A DNA stretch of 64,000 nucleotides from positions 1,936,461 through 2,000,460 of the forward strand of contig NZ_LT629731.1 in assembly GCF_900104575.1 (NCBI RefSeq). The letters are read 5' to 3'. This stretch comes from Bacillus tuaregi. Lineage in GTDB: Bacteria > Bacillota > Bacilli > Bacillales > Cytobacillaceae. Shown one piece after another: positions 27,706 to 36,983 of this stretch. Positions within the stretch are counted from its first letter, which is position 1, and each line of letters starts with the position of its first letter. The notes beneath the pieces are model-generated. The model made no database searches and had not been told where the DNA came from. It saw nothing but the letters and a program-made list of their open reading frames with translations. Made by a program: the position numbers and the translations under genes.

Positions 27706-27887
27706 GGCTCTGTTAAACGTGGATGTTGATTTTCGTTCCAGGCACTTCGCTTTCCGCAGGCGACCGACGAGCCTCCTCGACACTTCGTGTCTGTGGGGTC
27801 TCGCCTGTCTCGCTTCTCCTGCAGGAGTCTTCGTGCCTGGAACGAAAATCAACCTGCTAAAAAACAACACTGTGCTTTAACAGAGCC
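27706..27887. repeat. 182-bp element with 12-bp terminal inverted repeats
   Basis: Bounded by GGCTCTGTTAAA (27706-27717) and TTTAACAGAGCC (27876-27887). Inside, longer subterminal arms also pair (TTGATTTTCGTTCCAGGCAC with the complementary stretch ending near 27852), giving a long hairpin with a GC-rich head. It has no coding capacity. This is a MITE-like family that I recognise as widespread in Bacillaceae. A one-ended relic lies at 61471-61501. It sits in the promoter interval between the MFS and TetR genes. Confidence 0.85.
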
Positions 27888-27937
27888 TAGTAAATAAAAG
27901 GATAAACTATGATAGATTGCCATTTCAGGAGGCCGTC

Positions 27938-28810
27938 ATGAATAATCGAAAAAGAAAAGTAGCAGATATTGCATTAAAGTTGTTTGTTGAAAAGGGGATT
28001 CAACAAACCTCTATTCAGGAAATCATTGACAAAGCAAACATCTCAAAAGGGACTTTCTATAACTATTTCTCGTCTAAAAATGACTGTATCAGCGATATTT
28101 TAGAATTTCTTCGATATGATGCAAGTCAGCAGCGAATTGCCATACAAATTGGCAAGGATAAGAAGGATCGCGACGTTTTTATTGAGCAAATTTCCATTTT
28201 GCTTCGATTGAACGAGGAACGGAATTTACAGCCATTATTTGAGGCTATTTTATCTACAAATGAAGCCGATTTAAAAAAGCTGGTGCTGCAGCATCGTGTA
28301 TTTGAAATGGAGTGGTTGGCAAATCGGATGATTGAAGTGATGGGGGAGGAAATACGGGACTATGCATTCGAAGGGACGGTACTGTTTTACGGAATGCTGC
28401 AGCATATGCTGTTTGCCCTACGCATTACGAATACCACCTATTCGATCCATCATTTAGTCGAGGTGATTCTGTCTTATACGGAGCTAATCTTTCCGAGTAT
28501 GATAAAAAAGGAATTTTCGTTATTAAGTCATTCTGCGATTGATTTCTTTAGTACAAGTGTCAATAAAAAGCTCATATCAAAAACAGAGCTCATTCATTTA
28601 GGAAATCAGCTGCAGGAGCAATACCAATTTAATGATGAACAGCAGGATTTATATGAGGCGATCATGTATGAATTAGAGCGGGACCGGGTACGTAAAATCG
28701 TTCTCGGGCATCTTTTAAAGCCTTTTCAGCATCTATTTAAAGAAACTTCCATGGCTTCCCAAGTGGAGACCTTTACAAATATGGTCTGGTTTTATTTGCA
28801 GACCATATAA
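27938..28810 (+). CDS. TetR/AcrR family transcriptional regulator
   Basis: A 290-aa regulator with N-terminal TetR HTH (about 1-50: KVADIALKLFVEKGIQQTS...IIDKANISKGTFYNYFSSK). The C-terminal ligand domain is longer than usual (typical family length is about 190-210 aa); the last 90 residues form an additional helical region. ATG 27938 follows CAGGAGG. Divergent from the DHA2 pump and probably its repressor. A 182-bp repeat element lies in the shared upstream region. Confidence 0.88.
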   Translation: MNNRKRKVADIALKLFVEKGIQQTSIQEIIDKANISKGTFYNYFSSKNDCISDILEFLRYDASQQRIAIQIGKDKKDRDVFIEQISILLRLNEERNLQPLFEAILSTNEADLKKLVLQHRVFEMEWLANRMIEVMGEEIRDYAFEGTVLFYGMLQHMLFALRITNTTYSIHHLVEVILSYTELIFPSMIKKEFSLLSHSAIDFFSTSVNKKLISKTELIHLGNQLQEQYQFNDEQQDLYEAIMYELERDRVRKIVLGHLLKPFQHLFKETSMASQVETFTNMVWFYLQTI

Positions 28811-28812
28811 CG

Positions 28813-28850
28813 GTAAGAATGGCGTTTGTATTAACGTCATTCTTACTTTT
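28813..28850 (+). terminator. Intrinsic terminator
   Basis: Stem GTAAGAATGGCG / CGTCATTCTTAC (one mismatch), then TTTT. Confidence 0.75.
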
Positions 28851-28948
28851 GTAAAATGAACCAGACCCTAAATCATCTCCCAAACACATCTGCATACTAC
28901 CCAATATAATTGGAAATTCTATAGTACATAAGATTGAGGAGGCAGATG

Positions 28949-29962
28949 ATGGACAGGCACAGTATAAAACTAACAGCTCCTGAAATATCAAGTCTTTGGA
29001 CACAATATCTATTTGATTCCATGTCTATATGCTTTTTTAAATATGCACTTGAACACCTCGAAGATGAAGATATTATTGATACTTATAAATTGGCATTAGA
29101 CTATTCAGAATTACATGTTCAAAAAATTCAAGAATTTTTTAAAGAAGAAAATTTCCCTGTACCACAAGGTTTTACAGAAGAGGATGTTGACATCCATGCT
29201 CCCCGTCTTTTTCAAGATCCTTTTTATCTGCAATATATGTATATCATGACCCTCCAAGGCATAACAGGATATGCCCTTTCACTTAGTACGTCCGTTCGTT
29301 CCGATCTGAGAAAATACTATATAGCCTGTAATCACGAGGTGACAAACTTATTTGAAAAGACGCTTGATTTATTGCTATCAAAAGGTATATTTTCACGTCC
29401 GCCAGTGATTACACCGGCTCAGTCGATTGATTTTGTTGATCAGCAAAGTTTTTTAACAGGTTTTCTTGGCAAACGGCGTCCCTTAACGGCCATGGAGATT
29501 GGTGATATTACGTTTAATATGAATAAAATGAATTTGCATGTGGCCTTAAAGGTGGGATTCAGTCAGGTTGCCCATTCAGAAAAGATCCGAGAGTACATCG
29601 TAAGAGGTATGGAGATAGCCGATAAACATATAGAAGCATTTGATTCGGTATTCCGTGAAGAAAAGCTGAATTCTCCAGTTTCATGGCAATCGTATGTTAC
29701 CAATTCAACGACATCGCCTTTTTCTGATAAATTCTTAATGTATCAGGTACAACTTTCAACCCAGCTTGCGATTGCCTATTATGGAACAGCATTAAGCGTA
29801 ACGTCAAGAAGAGATCTTGCCATTAAATATGTATCGCTTACAGCTGAACTTTTACGCTTTGCAGAAGATGGAACGAACCTGATGATCGAGAATAAATGGC
29901 TAGAGGAGCCTCCATCTGCCAGTGATCGCAGAGCGCTATCAAAGGATATAAGGATTAAATGA
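28949..29962 (+). CDS. DUF3231 family protein
   Basis: A 337-aa helical protein built of two similar ferritin-like halves (about 8-160 and 175-330), both beginning with the LTAPEISSLW / LTAMEIGDIT type motif, as in DUF3231 proteins of spore formers. No membrane segment is visible. Function is unknown. ATG 28949 is chosen because AGGAGG is 6 nt upstream; an adjacent ATG at 28946 is only 3 nt from it. A perfect 12-bp stem overlaps the stop codon (29961-29991). Confidence 0.75.
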   Translation: MDRHSIKLTAPEISSLWTQYLFDSMSICFFKYALEHLEDEDIIDTYKLALDYSELHVQKIQEFFKEENFPVPQGFTEEDVDIHAPRLFQDPFYLQYMYIMTLQGITGYALSLSTSVRSDLRKYYIACNHEVTNLFEKTLDLLLSKGIFSRPPVITPAQSIDFVDQQSFLTGFLGKRRPLTAMEIGDITFNMNKMNLHVALKVGFSQVAHSEKIREYIVRGMEIADKHIEAFDSVFREEKLNSPVSWQSYVTNSTTSPFSDKFLMYQVQLSTQLAIAYYGTALSVTSRRDLAIKYVSLTAELLRFAEDGTNLMIENKWLEEPPSASDRRALSKDIRIK

Positions 29963-29991
29963 AGGAACTCTAGAAACAGTAGAGTTCCTTC
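29961..29991 (+). terminator. Stem-loop at the end of the DUF3231 gene
   Basis: Perfect 12-bp stem GAAGGAACTCTA / TAGAGTTCCTTC, 7-nt loop, overlapping the stop codon. There is only a weak AT tract after it, so terminator strength is uncertain. Confidence 0.6.
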
Positions 29992-30180
29992 ATAATCATT
30001 TATTAAATAGATGAAATAATACTATCAGGTTCGCCTGTATCTATTTTATTTCCTGAAAATTGGAATTTTCGGAAAATAATTTGCACTTTCACGGAAAGAA
30101 TGGTATAAACATAATAAGTATTTTTCGTATATTATGTAAAAATATCAGTATACGTGTTGAAACAGGGGGAAATCACTACT

Positions 30181-31134
30181 ATGGAAAATAAAATTATTGA
30201 CTGTACAATTCGCGATGGAGGATTAGTAAACAATTGGGATTTCAGCGTTGAATTTGTTCAAGATTTGTATAATGGCTTGAGTGAAGCTGGCGTTGAGTAT
30301 ATGGAAATCGGCTACAAAAACTCTGCAAGACTATTGAATGCGACAGAGCCTAATCCATGGAGATTTCTTGATGATAATTTCCTAAAGGAAATCATTCCTG
30401 AGAAGAAATCGACAAAGCTTTCTGCGCTTGTTGATATCGGTCGTGTGGACCCAAATGATATTCTTCCTCGTGAAGAAAGTATTTTAGATATGATTCGTGT
30501 CGCTTGCTATATCCGTGAAGTGGACAAAGGTTTAGAACTTGTGCAAATGTTCCATGACCTAGGCTATGAAACTTCCTTGAACATTATGGCACTATCAAGT
30601 GTACCTGAGCGTCAGCTGATTGAAGCATTTGAAATGGTAAAGGAAAGTCCAGTGGATGTTGTCTATATCGTTGACTCCTTTGGAAGCCTAGACCCTGCAG
30701 ATATTGAACATCAAGTGAAGAAATTTCAAGCGATGCTTCCAAACAAGCAGCTTGGTGTGCATACACACAACAATATGCAGCTAGCATTTGCAAATACGAT
30801 TACGGCTATGAGAAACGGAGTTGTTTTCCTAGACTCATCGGTATATGGAATGGGCCGTGCGGCAGGAAACTGTAATACAGAGCTTCTTGTCAGCTATATT
30901 CAAAAATCAAGCTATGAGATTAAGCCAGTATTAGGAGTCATAGAGAAACATATGCTTGGCATGCGCGAAAAATGGGAGTGGGGCTATATCATTCCTTACA
31001 TGATTTCTGGTTCATTGAATGAGCACCCACGTGTAGCGATGGCTTACCGTAACAGCGATGATCGTGATAAATTTGTTCAATTCTATGACAAAGTAACATC
31101 ACCTGAAGCTAGTCTGGCTCCTTCAGCAAGATAA
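30181..31134 (+). CDS. HMGL-like aldolase catalytic-domain protein (DRE-TIM family)
   Basis: A 317-aa TIM-barrel related to 4-hydroxy-2-oxovalerate aldolase and isopropylmalate synthase catalytic domains. The DRE motif reads TIRDGGLVN near residue 8, the metal His pair is in GVHTHNNMQLA and the end of the barrel has VYGMGRAAGNCNTELL. No acetaldehyde dehydrogenase partner is nearby, so the classical meta-cleavage role is not supported; stand-alone members are found in polysaccharide or nucleotide-sugar loci and their reactions are mostly unknown. ATG 30181 follows AGGGGGAA at about 11 nt. Confidence 0.8.
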   Translation: MENKIIDCTIRDGGLVNNWDFSVEFVQDLYNGLSEAGVEYMEIGYKNSARLLNATEPNPWRFLDDNFLKEIIPEKKSTKLSALVDIGRVDPNDILPREESILDMIRVACYIREVDKGLELVQMFHDLGYETSLNIMALSSVPERQLIEAFEMVKESPVDVVYIVDSFGSLDPADIEHQVKKFQAMLPNKQLGVHTHNNMQLAFANTITAMRNGVVFLDSSVYGMGRAAGNCNTELLVSYIQKSSYEIKPVLGVIEKHMLGMREKWEWGYIIPYMISGSLNEHPRVAMAYRNSDDRDKFVQFYDKVTSPEASLAPSAR

Positions 31135-31152
31135 GGTTAAGGAAATCTAACT

Positions 31153-31182
31153 AAAAGCACCTCTATAATAGGGTGCTTTTTT
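31153..31182 (+). terminator. Intrinsic terminator
   Basis: Stem AAAAGCACC / GGTGCTTTT followed by TTTT. Confidence 0.85.
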
Positions 31183-31211
31183 GTGTGAACTGTTTTAGTG
31201 ATGAATGGGTT

Positions 31212-32459
31212 TCAATGATGTGTAAGGATGGGCAGAGAGATAATGAAGGTCGTTCCTTGTCCCTTTTGACTGTTGACCGTAATATGTCCATTGACTTCTT
31301 CAATCACTCGATAGGCAACCATCATGCCAAGGCCGGTGCCTTTTTGACCTTTTGTTGTAAAGTATGGTTTACCCAATCTTTCCATTTGATCCTCATCCAT
31401 ACCAATTCCAGTATCCTGAATGAGGATTTCACCATTAATATGATGCTTAATCATTGAAATGGTTAAGCTGCCTCCGTCTGGCATAGCTTCAATAGCATTT
31501 TTTAAGATATTTAAAAAGGCCTGCTGAATCGTCTTACGTTCTCCTGTAATCCAAAAAGCGGTTAAATCCTTTTGGATTTCTATTGAATTCATATTTGTTA
31601 GTGGACTGATTAATTCAATTGAATAATGAATCAAATCTTCCATATCGATTTTTTCTACTTTCTCTGGGGCAGGTTTAGCAAAGGTTAGGTAATCACGAAT
31701 AATACTTTCAGAACGTCCCAATTCCTCTAGTGCAATATGGATATAACGTTTCTTCTCTAAATCATTTTCCATTTCCTGCAAAAGCTGCATGAATCCCTTT
31801 GCACCTGTCAAACCATTTCGGATTTCATGTGAAATGGAGGCACTCAAATGGCTTAAAATTTCCATTTTTTCCATGTCAATGATGCGCTGCTTAATTTTAT
31901 AATTTAATCTAATTCTTTCTAAAGTGAACATGCATAATGTGACACATGAAATTTTAATGATAGCCCCCAAGAGGATAATATTCAATTCTGTGTGGGAAAT
32001 GAAAATGTATGAATAAATGACATTGCTGAAAATTAAATGTAAAAGAACCAGTAGTAACGAAATGATGAGCTTTTGGCTTAGTTTTGCGCTGCGAAATTTT
32101 TGATAGACTATCCATGTTGCAAGCGGGATAATCGCATAATTAATCATCGAACCCCAAAAACCAAGATCAAACCCTAGAATAAATCGATAAAAAACAATGA
32201 ATAGATACAAAGCTAGGCTTGTAAGCGGTCCTCCATACAAGCTAGCTATAATAAAAGGTACAATTCGGATGTCAATAATAAATCCTTGATTTACAGGTAA
32301 AGGAAACGTCATGCAAAAAAAGATAGCTGTCAGACCTGCAATCAATGCAAATATTGCAGTATAACGCTTGGTTATTTTTCTTGGCCACACCTCCACCACA
32401 TGCTGGGTGATGAGCAGCACAACTAATAGAATTAATACATTAATTAATATTTCATTCAT
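31212..32459 (-). CDS. KinB-like membrane sensor histidine kinase
   Basis: A 415-aa kinase. The N terminus (about 1-180) is a 5TMR-LYT-type membrane sensor with six helices; the HisKA box is at ASISHEIRNGLTGAKGF with H211; the ATPase domain shows N-box NILKNAIEAMP, G1 DTGIGM, F-box YFTTKGQ and G2 GTGLGM. No response regulator is adjacent, as for KinB, which feeds the sporulation phosphorelay through Spo0F. An orphan kinase of this architecture in a spore former is likely to act on Spo0F, but that is inference. Start ATG 32459 after AGAGGT. Confidence 0.85.
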   Translation of the reverse strand: MNEILINVLILLVVLLITQHVVEVWPRKITKRYTAIFALIAGLTAIFFCMTFPLPVNQGFIIDIRIVPFIIASLYGGPLTSLALYLFIVFYRFILGFDLGFWGSMINYAIIPLATWIVYQKFRSAKLSQKLIISLLLVLLHLIFSNVIYSYIFISHTELNIILLGAIIKISCVTLCMFTLERIRLNYKIKQRIIDMEKMEILSHLSASISHEIRNGLTGAKGFMQLLQEMENDLEKKRYIHIALEELGRSESIIRDYLTFAKPAPEKVEKIDMEDLIHYSIELISPLTNMNSIEIQKDLTAFWITGERKTIQQAFLNILKNAIEAMPDGGSLTISMIKHHINGEILIQDTGIGMDEDQMERLGKPYFTTKGQKGTGLGMMVAYRVIEEVNGHITVNSQKGQGTTFIISLPILTHH

Positions 32460-32708
32460 TGATAATACCTCTAATCTAAAATAACTAGATGTATTGTACC
32501 ATATATCCCGAAAATAAAAATATAAATTTTTATAATATTGAGATATTTTATCGTGGACTTTGAATTTGATTATTAAACAGGAGCATAATCGATAAAAAAC
32601 AAATAAATATGGTTTTGAATAACATACATAGAAGTAGTAATCTATATTTATATGAAGGGCTGTACTGCTAGAAATGGATTGGTTCCATAGGAAGGAGGTG
32701 AGGCATGG

Positions 32709-34838
32709 ATGACCTCAGAGCAAGTAAAAACAAACCATGAAGAATCCATCACCTATCGTGTTCAAGGTTTCTCCTGAGCAGGCTGTGCCAAAACGTTCGA
32801 GGAGAACGTGAAGCTCCTGGAGGGAGTTTCCGATGCGAAGGTGAATTTTGGTGCTTCTAAAATTACGGTTATAGGAAAGACAACGTTGGAAGAGCTGGAA
32901 AAAGCGGGTGCGTTTGAGAACCTGAAATTACGACATGAACGAGAAAAGCGAGTCGAAAGGGAGCCGTTTTGGAAGCAAAAAGAAAATTTCAAGGTGCTTG
33001 CTTCAGCTATTCTTTTAGTCATTAGTTGGTATTTAGGAGAAAGATTGGGCGAAGGTTATGGCCTTGTAACGCTAGGTTATGCTGCCTCCATGATTATTGG
33101 TGGTTACGCTCTTTTTATTAAAGGGTTTAACAATCTATCCCGCCTTAAGTTTGATATGAATACGCTCATGACAATAGCGATCATTGGTGCTGCCCTCATC
33201 GGTGAATGGGGTGAAGGGGCAACTGTTGTGCTCCTTTTCGCTATTAGTGAAGTGCTCGAGCGTTATTCAATGGACAAAGCACGACAATCACTTGAATCGC
33301 TACTTGAAATGGCCCCAAAGGAAGCTTTAATCCGCCGGGGAAAGCAGGAAATGATGGTGGATGTGGAGGACATCCGCATTGGGGATGTCATGATTGTCAA
33401 GCCTGGAGCGAAGCTTGCGATGGATGGAATGGTCATCAAAGGGATTTCGACCATCAATCAGGCGGCGATTACCGGTGAAAGTGTTCCTATCACAAAGACG
33501 GTTGATGATGAGGTATTCGCCGGAACCTTGAATGAAGAAGGGCTACTTGAGGTGAAAATTACTAAGCTTGTAGAGGATACGATGCTCGCTAAAATTATTC
33601 ATGTTGTGGAAGAAGCTCAAGCTGAGCGTGCACCTTCGCAAGCCTTCGTGGATCAATTTGCGAAATATTATACGCCTGTTATTGTGGCAGTAGCCTTTCT
33701 TATTAGCATGTTACCACCTTTATTTGGCGGGGACTGGAGCGAATGGATCTACCAGGGGTTATCTGTGCTGGTCGTCGGCTGTCCTTGTGCCTTAGTTGTT
33801 TCTACGCCCGTTGCGGTGGTGACGGCGATCGGAAATGCGGCTCGAAATGGAGTCTTAATTAAAGGCGGAATCTATTTAGAAGAAGCTGGAGCACTTAAGG
33901 CGATTGCATTTGATAAAACAGGAACACTGACAAAAGGAATCCCAACTGTGACCGATATCGTTACGTATTCCGGTAACGAAAAGGAGTTATTCATCACCAC
34001 GGCGGCGATTGAAAAAGGCTCACAGCATCCACTTGCCTCCGCCATTTTACGAAAAGCTGAAGAGTGCGGTTTAGATTATTCAGCCGTAAAGGTCGATGAA
34101 TTCCAGTCGTTAACAGGTAAGGGGGTTAAAGCGAAAGTACGAGATGTCCAGTATTATGTAGGCAGTCCAATTTTATTTGAGGAGCTCCACAAAACAGTGG
34201 ACACCACAATAAGAGACCAGATAACCTCTCTTCAAATAGAAGGAAAAACCGTTATGGTAGTGGGAACAGAAAAAGAAATTCTGTCCTTGATTGCAGTAGC
34301 AGATGAAATGAGGGAATCTTCTCAAGAGGTGATTCGGAAATTAAAGCTACTTGGTGTGGAGACAGTGATGCTGACAGGGGATAATGAAAAAACGGCCGCT
34401 GCTATCGGAAAGCAAGCAGGTGTTTCTGAAATCAAAGCAAATCTGCTTCCTGAGGATAAGCTTTATTATATAAAAGAGCTGCGGAAAAAATACAAGCGTG
34501 CAGCGATGGTCGGAGATGGTGTGAACGATGCACCGGCACTTGCCGCGGCCACTGTCGGCGTCGCCATGGGCGGGGCAGGTACGGATACCGCTTTAGAAAC
34601 AGCTGATATTGCCCTCATGTCCGATGACTTAAGCCGACTGCCCTATACCATTAAATTAAGCCGCAAAGCGTTAGGAATCATCAAGCAGAACATTATCTTC
34701 TCCTTAGCGATTAAAGCTTTAGCCCTTCTTTTGGTCATACCAGGCTGGTTAACACTGTGGATCGCCATTTTTGCTGATATGGGAGCCACACTCATTGTGA
34801 CATTAAATAGCTTACGACTGTTAAAGGTAAAAAAATAA
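32709..34838 (+). CDS. Heavy-metal P1B-ATPase with selenocysteine in the HMA metal site
   Basis: A 709-aa Zn/Cd/Pb-type exporter if UGA at 32775-32777 is read as Sec. ATG 32709 lies 8 nt after AAGGAGGTG. The N-terminal HMA domain (about 15-85) reads GFS-U23-A-G-C26, so UGA replaces the first Cys of the CxxC metal site. Downstream are the membrane site C358-P-C360, phosphorylated D402 in DKTGT, SQHPLA and GDGVNDAP, all intact. A predicted SECIS stem follows the UGA. The downstream frame alone would start only at GTG 32808 without a ribosome binding site and would lose half the HMA domain. A nonsense mutation is the alternative but would not explain the Cys position and hairpin. Confidence 0.85.
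32775..32809 (+). promoter_or_regulatory. UGA(Sec) codon and predicted bacterial SECIS element of the P-type ATPase
   Basis: After UGA (32775-32777), ACGTTC (32793-32798) and GAACGT (32804-32809) form a perfect 6-bp stem with loop GAGGA. The first loop base, G32799, is 22 nt from the last base of UGA. bSECIS models require a short stem and a G in the first two loop positions about 16-37 nt downstream, which is met. Confidence 0.8.
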
Positions 34839-34861
34839 AGAGGGGAATTTCCCCTTTTTAT
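34838..34861 (+). terminator. Intrinsic terminator of the P-type ATPase gene
   Basis: Stem AGAGGGGAA / TTTCCCCTTT followed by a T-rich tract ending in TTTTTT. Confidence 0.75.
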
Positions 34862-34916
34862 TTTTTGGCTATTTTCCATCCATTTAAGAAAAAAACACTT
34901 ATAGGCTTATTTGTCC

Positions 34917-34985
34917 ATTCACATAATTAACTTCCTCCTATAATATTAGAGGTAATTGAAAATGTGGTTTCTTAACAAAGAAACC
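34917..34985 (+). promoter_or_regulatory. Promoter and leader hairpin of the HTH/J-domain gene
   Basis: TTCACA (34917-34922), 16 bp, TATAAT (34939-34944). The leader then contains the perfect stem GGTTTCTT-AACA-AAGAAACC (34966-34985) without a T-run, leaving a leader of about 130 nt before GTG 35084. Confidence 0.5.
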
Positions 34986-35083
34986 GAGAGTCCATTATCA
35001 TGATAGATTGGTCATTTCTCCTACTAATTCCAAGTAGCTAACTCTCAACATTCATAATCATTATTCGGGAAAGGAGGAACCCT

Positions 35084-35863
35084 GTGAACACAGATCAAGC
35101 ATTTGAGTTATTAAAAAACGCAGGCGTTGCAGAGGATGTTTGCATTACTACAGTTCGACGCTGGCTGCGTGAAAGAAAAATTACCTATGAGGGAAGACAA
35201 AGTAGTTCTAGTGTCATACTAGATGATACCGATCAAGCTCTTCAGCTCTTGAAGGATGCAGGAGTTGCTCCAAGTATTGGTCTTCTCGCCGTTCGACGTT
35301 TAGTACGTGAAGGAAAAATCCAGCAGGTAGGAAATGGGGAGAACAAAGAATACATACCGAAGGAACCGAGCCCAACCCGGACGATTCAACCTTCTACCGA
35401 GGATAAGAGAATCCGTCAATTAAAAGCGAAAATTAAAGCACAGGATGATCATATAAAAGGAATTGAAGAGCTTCACCAATCCTCAATTAATACATTAATT
35501 CAGCAGAGGAATAAGCTAAACCAAGAAAAAATGCTCTTAGAAAAAGAAAAAAATGAATTGCAACGGGAAACGAGGAAGCTGCTAAAAGAAAATCTCGACC
35601 TTCGAAATGAGCTGTTAAAAATAAAAGAAGAATATTCGAAAGGAAATAAAGCAGATCCTGAAAAGACCGTGCCTGTATCGTCAAAAATCTATGACCCCCG
35701 TCCAAAGCTCGGTCTCTCGAAAACAGCAGGTTCAAAAGATATTTTAGCAGGCTATAAAGCGTTATTAAAAACAACACACCCTGACCGCGGAGGCAATGCA
35801 GAATTGTTTCATTTTATTAAAATGGATTATGATGCCTTTCGGAACAGCCTGAAGGATAAATGA
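35084..35863 (+). CDS. Tandem HTH plus coiled coil plus J-domain-like protein
   Basis: A 259-aa protein not matched to a named gene. Two tandem repeats of about 34 residues begin it (DQAFELLKNAGVAEDV...VRRWLRERKI and DQALQLLKDAGVAPSI...VRRLVREGKI), each resembling a MerR-like or small HTH fold. A long coiled coil follows (about 105-185). The C terminus (about 210-259) looks like a truncated J domain: helix II, HPDRGG at about 233-238 and the final helix. The start is GTG 35084 behind AAAGGAGGA. It may link DNA binding to DnaK recruitment, but this is inference. Confidence 0.7.
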   Translation: MNTDQAFELLKNAGVAEDVCITTVRRWLRERKITYEGRQSSSSVILDDTDQALQLLKDAGVAPSIGLLAVRRLVREGKIQQVGNGENKEYIPKEPSPTRTIQPSTEDKRIRQLKAKIKAQDDHIKGIEELHQSSINTLIQQRNKLNQEKMLLEKEKNELQRETRKLLKENLDLRNELLKIKEEYSKGNKADPEKTVPVSSKIYDPRPKLGLSKTAGSKDILAGYKALLKTTHPDRGGNAELFHFIKMDYDAFRNSLKDK

Positions 35864-35882
35864 GTATCTGTGATAAATAATC

Positions 35883-35907
35883 CTCGCATGAATGCGGGGG
35901 TTTTTTT
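35883..35907 (+). terminator. Intrinsic terminator
   Basis: CCTCGCAT / ATGCGGGG stem with two-base loop and TTTTTTT. Confidence 0.8.
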
Positions 35908-35985
35908 CGTGGATGAATAAATTCTGTCAGATGCCGAATATTAATAAAGTCTTGAAAATAATTGATGGAAAAAGGTGAAGGGTTC

Positions 35986-36621
35986 ATGACAAAACTATTG
36001 TATATTACAGCGCATCCACATGATGACACACAATCATTCAGTATGGCAGCAGGAAAGGCCTTTATTGAGACCTATAAAGAGGTTCACCCTAAAGATGAAG
36101 TGGTGCACCTTGATTTGTATAAAGAAAACATCCCGCAAATTGATACGGATGTTTTCAGCGGATGGGGCAAGCTTCAGTCTGGTAAAGGCTTCGAGGAGCT
36201 TTCGAATGAGGAAAAAGCTAAGGTGGGGCGCTTGAATGAACTTAGTGACCAGTTTGTAACTGGAGATAAATTTGTATTTGTGACACCCTTGTGGAATCTA
36301 TCCTTTCCTCCGGTTGTAAAGGCCTACATCGATTCTATTGCCGTGGCAGGTAAAACCTTTAAATATACCGAGAATGGTTCGGTTGGTTTATTAACGGATA
36401 AGAAGGTTTTACATATTCAGGCCCGAGGTGGTATTTATTCAGAGGGACCTGCTGCAGCATTCGAAATGGGACATCGCTATTTACAGGTTATTATGGGCTT
36501 CTTTGGTGTTCCTTCGGTTGATGGCTTATTTATCGAAGGACATGCAGCGATGCCTGATAAGGCAGAAGAAATTAAACAGAATGGGATCGCTCGTGCTAGA
36601 GACTTAGCCCATACTTTCTAA
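35986..36621 (+). CDS. azoR: FMN-dependent NADH-azoreductase
   Basis: A 211-aa flavodoxin-fold quinone/azo reductase. It has the N-terminal FMN phosphate loop [13 protein letters not shown], the flavin-ring segment [16 protein letters not shown] (about 97-112) and the [11 protein letters not shown] loop. Such enzymes reduce quinones and azo compounds with NADH and protect against electrophile stress. ATG 35986 preceded by AAAGGTGAAGGG. A second, diverged azoreductase lies at 40507. Confidence 0.92.
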   Translation: MTKLLYITAHPHDDTQSFSMAAGKAFIETYKEVHPKDEVVHLDLYKENIPQIDTDVFSGWGKLQSGKGFEELSNEEKAKVGRLNELSDQFVTGDKFVFVTPLWNLSFPPVVKAYIDSIAVAGKTFKYTENGSVGLLTDKKVLHIQARGGIYSEGPAAAFEMGHRYLQVIMGFFGVPSVDGLFIEGHAAMPDKAEEIKQNGIARARDLAHTF

Positions 36622-36738
36622 TCTTTCTCCATAGATTAAATATTGTTAAAATAGTGAAAATAGTGTAATATCTGAAATATATAGAAATAATTCTACGATA
36701 ACCCAATAAAAAATATGACAGCTACGGAGATGGGAATT

Positions 36739-36885
36739 ATGGAAAATAAGACAATGTATTATGATGGCAGTGTCGAAATGGTTAATGAACCTAGTACGAA
36801 ATCTGTTGAATATTCTAATGAGCCAGTTGAAGTAACAGATGAAGCAAGAAAAAATATGGGTGGCAATCCGTTCTTAGCAAAATAG
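36739..36885 (+). CDS. Small acidic hypothetical protein (48 aa)
   Basis: Open frame of 48 codons starting at ATG 36739 with GGAG 9 nt upstream. Acidic and hydrophilic (VEMVNEPSTKSVEYSNEPVE), ending GGNPFLAK. It has no membrane segment and no recognised family. It is short enough to be missed by gene callers, but the ribosome binding site, codon usage and clean stop make it plausible. Confidence 0.5.
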   Translation: MENKTMYYDGSVEMVNEPSTKSVEYSNEPVEVTDEARKNMGGNPFLAK

Positions 36886-36983
36886 CTTATAAGCTCGAGG
36901 TATAAACGTACACAAGGGACTCTCTTGTGTATTTTTTTAGTTAATATTATGAAGCAACAGGATCAAGAGACAGACAGAGTCCT

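Noticed and set aside
32775..32777. UGA as a nonsense mutation making the P-type ATPase a pseudogene
   Set aside because: The frame is open on both sides, the start has a strong Shine-Dalgarno, UGA replaces a motif Cys and a SECIS-like stem follows, and a second gene has the same arrangement.
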